From Omphiscola glabra (taxonomy: Eukaryota; Mollusca; Gastropoda; Lymnaeidae), in assembly GCA_964017045.1 (NCBI GenBank), contig OZ024802.1, positions 27,592,293 to 27,656,292 of the forward strand: DNA of 64,000 nt, given 5' to 3'. How positions within the stretch are numbered: the stretch's first letter is position 1; the number at the start of each line of letters is the position of its first letter. Made by a program: the position numbers and the translations under genes. Positions 23,201 to 34,800 of the stretch are shown one piece after another. The notes beneath the pieces are model-generated. The model was not told the origin of the DNA. It saw nothing but the letters and a program-made list of their open reading frames with translations, and did not search any database.

Positions 23201-26023
23201 AAAAAGAAGAAATACGGGGAAATTGAGCAACATTGGTAAGAGAGTATCTGATTCATAGCATGTGGAGATATGGTACCGAAAAGCTGAATAAATTTGTTTT
23301 CCATTTTCACTCTCTCAGGTGTTTTTGTGCACGAAATTAGTGCCGTAATGGATACATCCAATGCACCTTTATGTGGCCCTCCGTTAAGTGTGAAAAGTCT
23401 ATTTTCGCTCTGTCTATGAAGTCAAGTTAAGCTTACCCTGCTCTAATATTTTATTCCCATCTGGTAAGAGACTATCGGTTGGGGTGGGTCTGACCTATCG
23501 CCCCTAACCGTTGTGTGTGTGTGTGGGGGGGAAGGGGATTCCTGACTAATTAACCGACTGTTTGGGGTGTGTCTATGCTATCGACCTACCAGTTGGGGTG
23601 AGTCTGACACACTGTCCACAGTTGGCGCCACACCACTGCTTGTCTCCGCCGTTGTCGAAGAACTTCTGGTTGGGGGCGGTCACCAGGTCACCGAGGTTCC
23701 ATGCGAAAGGTTGGTCTGTGAATGAGGCGAATGAATTAAATAATGTTCTTTTGTTTGGCATGGAGCGGTCTTTAAAATCTGAGCTGGAAGGTCATTTAAG
23801 TACTTGAGTTGGATGTTCTTAAGACCTGAGTTGGGACCCCTAAGAGCATGTTTTAAGGGGTACGACTCACCTGAGTTTGGGGGTCCACAGCCACAAGCTC
23901 CTCTGTGCCCATCGTCGTATCGTGTGGTACTTGCACAAGGTTTACCGTTATATCTCAGGATGCCATGGCTGTCCTTGGCACACTTTGGCGCACCGTGCAC
24001 CACACCTGGTTGTATGGAAATGTTAAATGTTTAACTTGGCCAATTTAGAAACAGATTATCGATTAACATACTAAGTGTTACCCACCTTAGTATGACGCCG
24101 ATGCGATAAGCCGAAAGTTTCTACCCATTTGGCTACTAAAACAATAGGATGTTCTTCTTTTTTTTAATAATGGAAAAAGATATGTTAAGTCTTAAAGAGA
24201 AAATACATGACAATAAAAAAGGACGTGTCGGCTTATTGCCTACTTTTGCAGACAAGAAAAACAAGAAACACACAGTGTTAGAAATATAAAACATTTTTGT
24301 TTCAAGATCCCCATGTATCTATTTGTTAGCGGACGAAAACGCTCACTATAATCTAAGGCGATGATTAAATCACTTTAAGAGTAGAGCTTGCGAGAGGTTC
24401 ATTTTTGGACAAATTCCATCATTTGTTGTAGCCCGCAAAGTGGACAAATACACATTCCGTCATTGGTTGTAACCCGCAAAGTCCACAAATACACATTCCT
24501 TCATTTGTTGTAGCCCGCAAAATCGTCAAATACACATTCTTTCATTTGTTGTAACCCACAAAGTCGATAAATACACATTCCATCATTTTTTGTAACCCGC
24601 AAAGTCAGTAACATACACATTCAAATAATATATCCGTTTTCCAAGGAAGAAATTCAACGAATATTTGATCTATTAGGATTAGTTATTTCATAGGATCGGA
24701 GCGCCTGTCCATGTTTATATATCTATAAATAGAACGTCTTGTAAGATGGGCTGGCGGCCATCGATATCCTAACCAAATCGAAAATACCAACTGGAACACT
24801 ATCCCCAAAAAAGTAAACATTTATGATTTAAGTATACATTTCATGAAGGCGGTGGGAATAAATTGTGTCCCAATGAAATGAAATTTGGAGCTCGTTTTTA
24901 TTTCTGTAAGGGCCGCCGCTCAAATCGATCTGTAAGGGCTGTCGCTCAAATCGATCTTTAAGGGCTGTCGCTCAAATCGATCTTTAAGGGATGTCGCTCA
25001 AATCGGTATTTAAGGGCTGTCGCTCAAATCGATCTTTAAGGGCTGTCGCTCAAATCGATCTTTAAGGGCTGTCGCTCAAATCGATCTTTAAGGGCTGTCG
25101 CTCAAATCGATCTTTAAGGGCTGTCACTCAAATCGATCTTTAAGGGCTGTCGCTCAAATCGATCTTTAAGGGCTGTCGCTCAACTCGATCTTTAAGGCTG
25201 TCACTCAAATCGATCTTTAAGGGCTGTCGCTCACATCGATCTGTAGGGGCTGCCGCTCAAATCGATCTATAAGGGCCGCTCACATCGATCTGTTGGGGCT
25301 GTCGCTAAAATAGACCTGTAAGGCCCCATACAGCAACACAGCGTACCGGGAAAGGGATCACGGACCGATCCGAACCAAACAATACCAAGACTTAGGAGCA
25401 ATTAAGTTTTGTAAAATTGACAGATAGTAAAAAAAAAAACACGATAGTATGGAACCCTACTGATGGATTATGGGATTATGAAATCTTTGTACTTAAGAGA
25501 CAAGATGGTTGATCAACATGGTCGCATATGGTGTGCTTACAAGATCAACACACGCTGTCAACTTAGATGAGTAGAATAGAATAATAAATACGTCTTCGGG
25601 GTATCAACATAGCACATAGCACTACTAATGTACAACACAGCACGCTACAACATACTTTACTCCCATACAACAGCATTGTGGAGCATGAAGCTTCAACAAT
25701 CAACACGTTTGTGCAACATACACCAGCAACACACAACATGATTGTACAACATACACCAGCAACACACGATTGTACAACATAGAACCACCAAAATATAAGG
25801 GTTGTGGCACCAACATATAATTTTGAGGTACGAAATTCAGCATGCAACATCTTTGTACAGGACAATCACCGCATAAATCATACGCCGACATCTACATACA
25901 ACATCCTTGTCCAACACCCACAGGCAATATCAAACACGCAACATCAACATACAACAATCAACATACACCATCTTTGTGCAACATACCAACAACCAAAGCC
26001 AGAAGTACGACGTAGCCGTTCAT
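20261..26023 (-). CDS. Endoglucanase (cellulase), glycoside hydrolase family 45, copy 1
   Basis: Exons (minus strand): 26023-25987, 24005-23871, 23715-23590, 21585-21460, 20433-20261, joined by GT-AG introns, all phase 1; 198 residues. Residues 1-18 form a signal peptide (hydrophobic VVLLALVVGVV, likely cut near HGA), so the enzyme is secreted. The mature part is the GH45 fold: CASTTRYDDG (about 36-45) carries the catalytic base Asp43, ACGCGPPNS follows, then WNLGDLVTAPNQKFFD, QWCGANCGQC, GGFVPGQGQAP, VTNDCP, and GYEIHFDLQ with the catalytic acid Asp154. Twelve cysteines suggest six disulfides. It hydrolyses internal beta-1,4-glucan bonds, presumably in the digestive gland or gut. Exon sizes equal those of the paralog 11 kb upstream. 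The start is fixed by the signal peptide, the phase-1 donor and the TATA box 83 bp upstream. No disabling change is seen. Introns hold several arrays and MITEs. Confidence 0.92.
20440..20920. repeat. Purine-rich minisatellite in intron 4 of GH45 copy 1
   Basis: Degenerate units of about 24-30 bp carry GGGGAAGTAATAACCGAGAA. The strand is strongly purine-biased over about 480 bp. Confidence 0.88.
20971..21040 (+). mobile_element. Possible Penelope-like element terminal motif (intron 4)
   Basis: TCACCGATAAAGGCATTTAC, then CGAAACGTTTACATTTG, resembles the GATGAAGGC...CCGAAACGT motif often seen at ends of Penelope-like elements. No reverse transcriptase is present. The assignment is from memory of the motif only. 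Confidence 0.25.
21715..21910. repeat. 11-bp tandem repeat in intron 3 of GH45 copy 1
   Basis: GTTCATAACAA and GATCATAACAA units alternate for about 190 bp. Confidence 0.88.
21997..22205. mobile_element. hAT-type MITE in intron 3 of GH45 copy 1
   Basis: The termini are CAGTGGTCGGAAAATC and, on the complement, CAGTGGTCGGCAAACTC. The interior has CGGCTCGCGAGCCACATG. The flanks TTCTAACC and TCCTATTC match at 5 of 8 positions and both have a central TA. Confidence 0.8.
22365..22564. mobile_element. hAT-type MITE of the CAGAGGCGTAGC family (intron 3)
   Basis: The left end is CAGATGAGTAGCTGGG, and the right end on the complement is CAGAGGGCGTGGCTAGAG. The inner GGGCGCCAAAATGTGCTT is shared, inverted, with 44339-44529. 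The flanks TCCCAATT (22357-22364) and TCCCAAAT (22565-22572) agree at 7 of 8 positions. Confidence 0.83.
22712..22818. repeat. 17-bp tandem repeat, 6 copies (intron 3)
   Basis: The unit is TGACTTATTTGAACAAG, with occasional T for A. Confidence 0.9.
22955..23050 (-). mobile_element. Possible Penelope-like terminal motif (intron 3)
   Basis: On the minus strand GGTGAAGGCTCTAAGCCGAT followed by AAGTCAAAATC resembles the same terminal motif as at 20971. No coding part is seen. Confidence 0.25.
24395..24625. repeat. About 42-bp tandem repeat, 5 copies (intron 1 of GH45 copy 1)
   Basis: Units carry AGCCCGCAAAGTGGACAAAT and ACACATTCCTTCATTTGTTG with substitutions. Confidence 0.85.
24905..25320. repeat. 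27-bp tandem repeat, about 15 copies (intron 1)
   Basis: The unit contains GCTGTCGCTCAAATCGATCT, so each copy carries ATCGAT. Copies degrade at both edges. Confidence 0.95.
25600..25985. repeat. Degenerate CA-rich repeat next to exon 1
   Basis: Imperfect CAACATACACCAGCAACACA-like units run up to the exon 1 donor. The short frames on both strands are not genes. Confidence 0.6.
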
Positions 26024-26105
26024 TGCTTCTCTTCTCAGTTGATCCACTGGTTGGTCAAAAACTGTTAAAAACGTCTTGTCCCTGATCCCATTAGCAGCGA
26101 CCTTG

Positions 26106-26113
26106 CTTTTATA
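26106..26113 (-). promoter_or_regulatory. TATA box of GH45 copy 1
   Basis: TATAAAAG on the minus strand in GGCTATAAAAGC, 83 bp upstream of the ATG. This predicts a start of transcription near 26080 and a short leader of about 55-60 nt. Confidence 0.75.
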
Positions 26114-26459
26114 GCCCTGGTCCACCTTATCAGTCTGTCCTTGGAGTTCTGCCTCCAGTTTCTGTTGACCGGATGTCGTGCTCCCAGATAGAAGTGCTAC
26201 ATGGTATCACATTTTATGTTTTGTTTTTGCTTTGTTAAATTTAATTTTACTTTCATCATTAATCGATGAACTACAAATAAATGTAATTGTTTAGATTGAA
26301 AGGCGGTGCAGTGATTCTCAAAATTTCTACCAGTTGTATGATAAGGGAGCTATTTCAAGGAAATGCAGCTCATCTCATACCCGATGATGTCATTTGTATT
26401 TATGGATCCTGTCATTTGTAGCCATTGATCATGTCATCTGTACCTAAAAGTAGTGTTTA
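26114..26459. other. Upstream region of GH45 copy 1
   Basis: Non-coding. I recognise no further regulatory motif with confidence. Confidence 0.45.
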
Positions 26460-26790
26460 TAATATTTTAAGGCATAATAAATTATGAAGTTACTATGAAA
26501 AATGTCTGTAATGATAGCGAATGCCTGTAACTATAGCGATTTGTAACTACAGCGATTTTCTGTAACCATGGGGGATTTCTATAATTATAACGAATTTCTG
26601 TAATTACAGAGAATTTCTGCAACGATAGCTTTTGTCTGTAACTATGACGAATGTCTGTAACTATGACGAATGTCTGTTACTATGGCGAATGTCTGTAACT
26701 ATGACGAATGTCTGTTATTATGGTGAATGTTTGTAACTATGACGAATGTCTGAAACTGTAGCAAACGCCTGTTCTAAATCCTGAAGATAT
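26460..26790. repeat. 19-bp tandem repeat, about 15 copies
   Basis: The unit is GAATGTCTGTAACTATGAC. The left copies are more diverged. Confidence 0.93.
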
Positions 26791-27320
26791 CATCTGTATT
26801 GCGGGCTGAGAAAATGACATGGAGGACACAGATGACTCAGATGACAGTAGAAATGTCAGGTGTTCAGAGACGTACACTGGTACGTGAGGTTTGTTTAGGG
26901 GGGGGGCAATGCTTTAAAGGGGGGGGGGGGGAATGCCGTCTCATGATGTTATCACCCTTAGGTGATGCAATCCATTTCCGGTGATTCTGTTGGCTTTGCA
27001 TGTGCTGTCATGAGAAATGTCATTGGACGGTGGCAAGTCCTACGTTATGTGTCTGGCAGTGATATCATTTTGTTGAAATAATGATATATCCTAAGACAGA
27101 CGAAACTTAAACTTTTTTTTTTGTGTGTGCTAAAACTCTTCGAATTCTATATCATGGAACGAAGAATCAAATTCTAACCTGGGGATACTATTTTGTAAAC
27201 AGTTTGATGACAGATACACTTTAGAAAAAATGAAATAACAACAACAGCAACAACAACTAAACTAATTACGAAAACGCATTTGCTTATCTCAAGTCCAGGG
27301 GGCCGCAAATGCGCCGCATT
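26791..27320. other. Non-coding spacer with G runs
   Basis: G runs occur at about 26898-26905 and 26920-26931. No gene is supported. Confidence 0.5.
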
Positions 27321-27328
27321 GTCTACGG

Positions 27329-27528
27329 CAGTGGTTCTCAACCTCATTAATGCCGCGACCCTTTAATACAGTCTCTCATGATGTGTCGACCCCCCCAGCC
27401 GTAAAATTATTTTTGTTTCTACTTCATAACTGTAGAGAATATGTGTTTTCAGATGTTCTTAGACGACCCCTGGGGAAAGGGTCGCACGACCCCCAAAGGG
27501 ATCGCGACCCACAAGTTGAGAATCGTTG
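27329..27528. mobile_element. SPIN-like non-autonomous hAT element, copy B
   Basis: The termini are CAGTGGTTCTCAACCTC and, on the complement, CAACGATTCTCAACTTG. The interior shares GCCGCGACCCTTTAATACAG, CTACTTCATAACTGTA and GTGTTTTCAGATGTTCTTAG with copy A. The flanks GTCTACGG (27321-27328) and ATCTACGG (27529-27536) agree at 7 of 8 positions and have the central TA. Confidence 0.9.
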
Positions 27529-27899
27529 ATCTACGGGTTTATAAATACATGGCGGTGCTTTAGAGTTGTTTTTAGTTTTTATAAACTGTTTATAGAAATT
27601 GTCACTCCGCGTGTTACATTGATTGAAATCAGTTTATTTAGTGTTTTGTTATTGTTTTGTTTTGTTTTAAAGACAGTCCGTCCAGGATTTCCGTTACTTA
27701 AGGTTAGGAGTCATCAGTTACTGTAACGGTAGGACAGGATGATGTGGGTGTTTAAGATGATGTGGGCGTAACATTTTCTGGGCCACAAACAAAATGGGGT
27801 CACAGAGGGTATGTGATGGTGAAATGCGTCGAACGTAAGACATCAAAAGGAACTACTAGCTGTATAAGTGTACTTGCAATGCTTATTAAAGTTATTGGG

Positions 27900-28330
27900 A
27901 TTATCAACATTGTTATACTTATTACAAATATTATACTTATTACAAGTATTATACTTATTACAATTATTGTACTTATTACAAATATTATACTTATTACAAT
28001 TATTATACTTATTACAAATATTATACTTATTACGATTATTATACTTATTACAATTACTGTACTTATTACAAGTATTATACTTATTACAATTATTGTACTT
28101 ATTACAAATATTATACTTATTACAATTATTATACTTATTACAAATATTATACTTATTACGATTATTATACTTATTACAATTACTGTACTTATTACAAATA
28201 TTATACTTATTACAATTATTATACTTATTAAAATTATTGTACTTATTTCAATACTTTTACAATCATTATACTTATTGCAATACTTATTACAATTATTATA
28301 CTTATGACAAGTATTATACTTATTACCAGG
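27900..28330. repeat. 18-bp tandem repeat, about 23 copies
   Basis: The units TTATTACAAATATTATAC and TTATTACAATTATTATAC alternate. The period of 18 leaves two long hydrophobic frames open; they are not genes. Confidence 0.97.
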
Positions 28331-28619
28331 GATAGGTCATAAAGTGCACTTGAACGGCGTACAGAAACGTTTTTTTTCGACGGATTTTCCAAGCAACTTT
28401 TGGCAATTTTATATTTGGTCCACGTGCACTTGAATCGCCCTGTCAAGCGTGGAAGGTCGGGGGGGGGGGGGTAATTAAACGGTGCCTGTGGGCCGATGCG
28501 TGGAAGGGAATTTGGGGGGGGGGGTAGAATTAAGCTTGGTTCGCCTCTGGCGGCACTAGTTGGTCTGAGTGGAAGTAGGTGGGGAGGCTGGCCAAAAAGA
28601 CCTACTTGGATTGTAGCGC

Positions 28620-28765
28620 CACAGGGATGGATGGCTGGATGGATGGACAGAGATGGGCAGAGATGAGATGGACAGAGATGAGATGGACAGAGATGGATAT
28701 AGATGAGATGGACAGAGATGGATAGAGATGGACAGAGATGGGCAGAGATGGACAGGGATGATCAC
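28620..28765. repeat. Short GATGGACAGA repeat
   Basis: AGATGGACAGAGATGG-type units occur in an irregular order, flanked on the left by G runs at 28460-28470 and 28513-28523. Confidence 0.85.
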
Positions 28766-28984
28766 TTGAGAACGGTGTTCAATAGCTGTTGTTACAAACA
28801 AGGCACATGTTGGGGCTGACAACTCAGGGCTCTGTTCTAATTACGTCTCTATTGTCAAACAGAGTGGATAAAAAAAGTCGATAGACCTTGACGTAGTAAG
28901 TGGGCCAAGGACGAGCCTGGCACCGTTATCTAGATGTACTGGGTTTCTTTTTCTTTGTCAGATAGCAAAGTAGCCGTAATTTTA

Positions 28985-29480
28985 ATCCTGGCAAAAGACA
29001 CGTGTCTTTTTTCTCGAAGAGACAAATACACCTTTAATAAGTAGCGAATTTTTCCTGCCAACAGACTAGTTTCATTTTTTCCTGGCAACAGACAAATTAA
29101 ATTTTTTCCTGGCAACAGACAAGTTTCATTTTTTCTTGGCAACAGACAAGTTTCATTTTTTCCCTAGGAGACAAAAACACCTTTAATATGTAGCGAATTT
29201 TTCCTGGCAACAGACAAGTTTCATTTTTTCCTGCCAACAGACAAGTTTCATTTTTTCCTGGCAACAGACAAGTTTCATTTTTTCCCTAGGAGACAAAAAC
29301 ACCTTTAATATGTAGCGAATTTTTCCTGGCAACAGACAAGTTTCATTTTTTCCTGCCAACAGACAAGTTTCATTTTTTCCTGGCAACAGACAAGTTTCAT
29401 TTTTTCCTTAGGAGACAAAAACACCTTTAATATGTAGCCACTTTTTGCTGACTAAGAGGCAAGTTTTTTTTTTCTTTAGC
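28985..29480. repeat. 27-bp repeat nested in a 122-bp higher-order repeat
   Basis: The short unit contains TTCCTGGCAACAGACAAGTT. A longer block beginning TCCCTAGGAGACAAAAACAC recurs at 29161, 29283 and 29405, exactly 122 bp apart. Confidence 0.95.
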
Positions 29481-29689
29481 AGACAAAATCATAGTTCATT
29501 CGGAATGCCTCAAAAACTAAATAAAATAAACTTCAACCCACTCTACATACTCCAGCACATCTGGTTTTTCCCCCATTAACATCATATAACTTCATATAAC
29601 ATATATCATATAGAACATCTTATATCATTAACACAATATAACATTATATGGCATTTACATATATAAAGATAAATGTCTGTATGTATGTA

Positions 29690-30560
29690 TGTCCCGTACG
29701 CGCTCCCATACCATTTATGTGATAAAACTTTGATGAGTTGTTTTCAACAGGCCAGGGCATTTTTCTGAGTCATTCCAACTCTTTTAACATATTTCGTTTT
29801 GGGGCCGACGGCACTAAATTCGTTTTTTCTTCTTATACGAGCTTTGTAGTACTCATTTAAGTATGCGCTCCTAAACCATCAATGCGATTGCGATAAAACA
29901 TGGCTGAGTTGTTGTGCGCACGCCCACAAAGGTTTCTGGGTTATTAAAACCATTTCAAAATTTTCCGTTTTGAGCCAGGGACCCTTTGTTCGTTTTTTCT
30001 TATATGAACTATAATTTCAAACATAGCTAATGCATGGGTGGATAGAATTTGAATCAAATTCAAATAGCGACTTTAAATTTTGTTTGTGGCATAATAAGTA
30101 GGTTTCTGAAGTAATACAACCATTCTACAATATTCCGTTTGTGGCCGGGGGCCCTAAAGTCGCCCCCCCTCTCTTTTATTTTAGCTATATTAATATAATA
30201 GTCGTTTGCGCTCCTATACCATTCATCCGATTGAGATAAAACGTTGGTGAATTGATAAGCGCCCGCCCGCAAAGTTTTCTAAATTAGTGCAACCATTTTA
30301 AAACATGCTGTTTCGGGCTGGCGGCCCGTAATTCGTTTTTTTTTAATGAGCTTTCTAAATATAATTTTTAAAAAAGAACTAATGCAGTGGTGGATGTGAT
30401 TTTAATCAAAGACAAATAGTAACATTTCAATTTGTGTGTGACATAATAAGTAGGTTTTTATAATATTCCGTTTGGTGTTGGGGGCCCTAAATTTTAATTT
30501 TTTTAAAAAAAATTATTGTAAGGAAGTATGTACATACCTATACCGTTTCAGTTTTATTTG
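29690..30560. repeat. Diverged tandem repeat with a period of about 165-176 bp, 5 units
   Basis: GCGCTCC anchors at 29700, 29865 and 30208 and GTGGAT...TTTGAATC/TTTTAATC anchors at about 30032 and 30381 are spaced 165, 167, 176 and 173 bp apart. Each unit ends near a TTCCGTTT...GGCC...CCTAAATTCG block followed by a T run. Confidence 0.75.
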
Positions 30561-30671
30561 CGGATAAAAACAACATTTTTTTAAAAAGGTAGGACCCATA
30601 GGCAAAATTTACACCCTCAAACCCCCCTTCCCGCCCCCCACCCCAAAGAAAACAACAAACAAAAACGCTAA

Positions 30672-30847
30672 GGGTCGGTTCACACGATAAAATTTTCTTT
30701 TAAGCATTTGCTGCAGTTCTTGCATGAAGCCTTGTCACAACTTGCAAATTACGATTTGATCAGATTCCCCCCAAAAAAAGAAACAACGCACAAAATAGTG
30801 CGTTCATACAACAATTAGACGCGAAATTTGATCGTGTGAACTGACGC
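30672..30847. mobile_element. PIF/Harbinger-like MITE, copy 2
   Basis: GGGTCGGTTCACACGATAAA at the left pairs with GATCGTGTGAACTGACGC at the right. The flanking target duplication is TAA on both sides (30669-30671, 30848-30850). Confidence 0.9.
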
Positions 30848-31242
30848 TAACAAAGAACCTATGGTTGCGTTTTTTGCGCCAGACAACCATAAAGTTAATC
30901 CGGCATTGGGCGTAACGGTATTTAAACTAAGGTTTAATGAGATGGGGGTTTTCCCGCCTGTGATCTTTTAATGTATTCCTTAACAAAGTCAATACTATGA
31001 GGTGGCAAAGTTCCGACCGACACCCCTCCTTCAGCTCCCCCACTCCCCCTGTCACCTTCGATGTTTCCCAGTAACCAAACTAATAAACACAGGGTGGCTT
31101 CGTGTTTATTATTTAGTCGTGACACACACAAAGTAATCAAAGAAAAATTCTTGTTACGATACCGGAACTGAAGTAGCCGTGTCGCCCTTATTTTCTTGAA
31201 ACCCAGTATCGAATATTTGCTTCGCAATTTTTGAATTAAATT

Positions 31243-31420
31243 AGGGCCATTAGGGAGAAGAAGAGGAAGGCAGAGAAAAAGATGGGAAGATAACATCAAA
31301 GAGTGGACGGGACTAAAGCTAGGCGATGCTGTGCGTAGTTCAGAAAAACAGAGAGGAATGGATGAGGATAATTTTCATGTCATCTGTGGCAAGGTCCAAG
31401 GACTATGGGACATGATGATA
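31243..31420 (+). pseudogene. 3' end of a non-LTR retrotransposon (LINE), degraded
   Basis: Read on the plus strand, the segment encodes GRRRGRQRKRWEDNIKEWTG, then LKLGDAVR, the C-terminal tail found after the reverse transcriptase in many animal LINEs. The same peptide is encoded by the minus-strand copy at 49612-49976. A frameshift follows AVR. The element ends near GGGACATGATGATA. It is strongly 5'-truncated. Confidence 0.8.
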
Positions 31421-31680
31421 TTTTTAAAAAAATAATATAAATAAGAAATATTTTAGAATCAGATTAGCTTAACGATGTATACAACTGAGAGGAAGAGGAA
31501 TCTATTATTAAATTCTCGCCAGAGTCGGACCAACAAGTATCAGTGTCGTAGCGCTAAAATTGTTTGCACATTCTCTGCTACTGTGATCCTGATTTGAAAT
31601 ATAGCACCAAAAAATCACGTGACGAAAACTATCACACAAAAAAAATCACGTTAAAGAAACAGACAATTTCAGAAAACCAA

Positions 31681-31686
31681 TTTATT
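31681..31686 (-). terminator. Polyadenylation signal of GH45 copy 2
   Basis: AATAAA on the minus strand, about 170 nt after the stop codon at 31856-31858. Confidence 0.6.
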
Positions 31687-31855
31687 AATTAAATGCAGCT
31701 TAAAGTTAGTATTCTTTTCATTTCTGTAATCATGGTCGGCAAGGGGTTAACTAAACTTGTGTTTAATATCCTGAACAAAGCAAATGAATGTAATGGACTG
31801 TGAAGTAAATAAAACTCCCCCCAAAATTTTTCCACGAACGGGAATTCCCGTAGTC

Positions 31856-34800
31856 TTATTTCCCAGTACCACCGAAGCACTCGCACTGGTGCCAGTGTGC
31901 CACACGGCCCGCAGGGCACGCGACGATCTCCCAAGTGACCTCGGGGTTGTCCCAGCCCAGAGCTGCGATCTGACTTTTGTGGTTCTGTAAGTCGAAGTGG
32001 ATCTCATAGCCATGTGAGTTGGCGTGGTCTGGGGAGGCGAGACAAGCAAGTGATTACAAAAAATGGCCAACATAGTCTGAGGGAAAAAGAAAATGCTTGA
32101 TCAGCGTTTCTCAAACTTTTAACTCTGGGGTACCGGTGGACGGGTTTCAAAACTGCACCTGGTACCGGTGCCGGATTTAATTCATTATATTTTATTTTTA
32201 ATTAACCAGAAGTAATCATGTTGCCAGGACAGGCAATTTAATAAATTTGAGGACCTTTGCCAGTGGGCAGACAACCGTGAGGACCTTTGCCAGTGTGCAG
32301 ACAACCGTGAGGACCTTTGCCAGTGGGCAGACAACCGTGAGGACCTTTGCCAGTGGGCAGACAACCGTGAGGACCTTTGCCAGTGTGCAGACAACCGTGA
32401 GGACCTTTGCCAGTGTGCAGACAACCGTGAGGACCTTTGCCAGTGTGCAGACAACCGTGAGGACCTTTGCCAGTGTGCAGACCACCGTGAGGACCTTTGC
32501 CAGTGTGCAGACCACCATTTGGGGAACGTTGTACCAGAGTATTAGCATGGATGAGTGTTTAGTCTTGCTTTCAAATGTTTTATCCAGGGGAGTCTACACG
32601 GGGGGAGGGTGGAGATGGCCGCCCCTTTTACTTTTGTTGTGTAAAAAACTCACGAAAAACTTGAATATGGAAACTTGCTGTTCACCAGAATCCTAAATGT
32701 TACTATTCGCAAGAACCCTAAATGCTTCTTTTCACAAGAACCCTAAATGTTTCTACTCACAAGAACCCTAAATGCTTCTATTCACAAGAACCCTACATGC
32801 TTCTACTCACAAGAACCCTAAATGCTTCTATTCACAAGAACCCTAAATGCTTCTACTCACAGAACCCTAAATGCTTCTATTCACAAGAACCTTAAATGTT
32901 ACTATTCACAAGAACCCTAAATGCTTCTACTCACAAGAACCCTAAATGCTTCTATTAACAAGAACCCTAAATGCTTCTACTCACAAGAACCCTAAATGAT
33001 TCTACTCACAAGAACCCTAAATGCTTCTATTCACAAGAACCCTAAATGCTTCTACTCACAAGAACCCTAAATGCTTATACTCACAAGAACCCTAAATGTT
33101 TCTATTCACAAGAACCCTAAATGTTACTATTCACAAGAACCCTAAATGCTTCTATTCACAAGAACCCTAAATGCTTCTATTCACAAGAACCCTAAATGTT
33201 TCTACTCACAAGAACCCTAAATGCTTCTACTCACAGAACCCTAAATGCTTCTATTCACAAGAACCCTAAATGCTTCTACTCACAAGAACCCTAAATGTTT
33301 CTACTCACAAGAACCCTAAATGTTTCTACTCACAAGAACCCTAAATGTTTCTACTCACAAGAACCCTAAATGTTTCTACTCACAAGAACCCTAAATGTTT
33401 CTACTCACATGAACCCTAAATGTTTCTACTCACAAGAACCCTAAATGTTTCTACTCACAAGAACCCTAAATGTACACAAAACAATGCTACGTTAAGCTGG
33501 TTCATGGGCCCTCCTGACAACGTTAAATTTCCTGTGAAGAATTCTTTCAAGACACTCGCGCGGACAGATCCTGGAATTCTCTCCTCGAACTAACCCCTGA
33601 CGCCGCCCTTGTCGTCCAAACTGCGTGTCGTGACACATTAGTGTGTCACCCGCAGAGGGCAGGTGTGTCGCGAGGAATTTGATAAATAATAATAATAATA
33701 AAGTTTATTTGAAAAATCACGCTTCATCCCCAAAGGCTCGAAGCGCGTTACAAAGTCAAATCTAGGAGATTGATTGATTGATTGGAGTACTTATATAGCG
33801 CTCATTCCATAGCATGCTCACGGCGCTCCGTTGTTCGATGTTCGAGAGGTCTCACTGCTGCCAGTTAGGCGCATGTGAACTCCATCTCCCCATCTCCGGG
33901 TTTGAATTCAGAGTTGCCTTCTCTTAGATGGGTTGCCGTCCAAGGTTAACGAGTCCCATCCACCCGGGGATTAGCGCGACACGGAAAGTGATTTACACTC
34001 TGACAAGGTTACCAAACTTTCTCGATACAGTAAAACAATCATGAAATTTAAAATGAATGTTAAATCTCATACAAGGCGTAATTTGTGTCACCCTTATTTC
34101 GTATTACCATCAATATGTGGCCGTGTGTCTTGAAACAAGTAGGCTGAACGCTCGGTTTAGAATAAAACTGTAGGACTGCGTCGCGAAATGATCTGTCTTT
34201 AAAGAGTGATTCACCAAGATGATTAGCCTGGAAAGCCATGCACCAACAATGGAAGGAAGTGCTCGTGTGAGCTGGGAAATTTACACGATTTTGGACTCTA
34301 TCTAACCATTTCCGGTTTCACCGTCCACTGTATGGTACTTACTGGTTCCTGGTTTACCAGCCTGACCACACCACTCCTGATTGCCGACGATTGGACAGTC
34401 GTTAGTGACCATGAAGATGTGGGCATTGAGGCTGTGAGGGGCTTGACCCTTACCTGGAACAAATCCACCTGGAGGGAAACAAATCATTCACATTGAGACG
34501 GACATGAACGGACATTGTTCGTAAAAGTAATGAAATAAAAATGGTCTCATTTTAAATTACAATTAAAATCTCGTTCATAAATTGGTGACGGTAGACCGTC
34601 TTTGGATTCATTAAGAATGTACTTTCTTTTTCGTTTTTTTAAAAAGACCAATGACTTTACCAGTTGGGGTCAGCTTGACACAATGTCCACAATGGTGACC
34701 GCACCACTGCTTGTCTCCGCCGTCATCGAAAAACTTCTGGTTCGGAGCTGTCACGAAGTCCTCCAGGTTCCAGGCGAATGGAGTATCTGGACACAAGACG

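Noticed and set aside
30934..31299. 121-codon minus-strand frame with a protein-like end (IDFVKEYIKRSQ)
   Set aside because: It overlaps the LINE remnant on the other strand, has no splice or promoter signals that I trust, and matches no family I know. It is weak rather than disproved.
32695..33475. ACCCTAAA motifs as an interstitial telomere
   Set aside because: The motif is a fixed part of a 25-bp unit, not a head-to-tail short telomere repeat.
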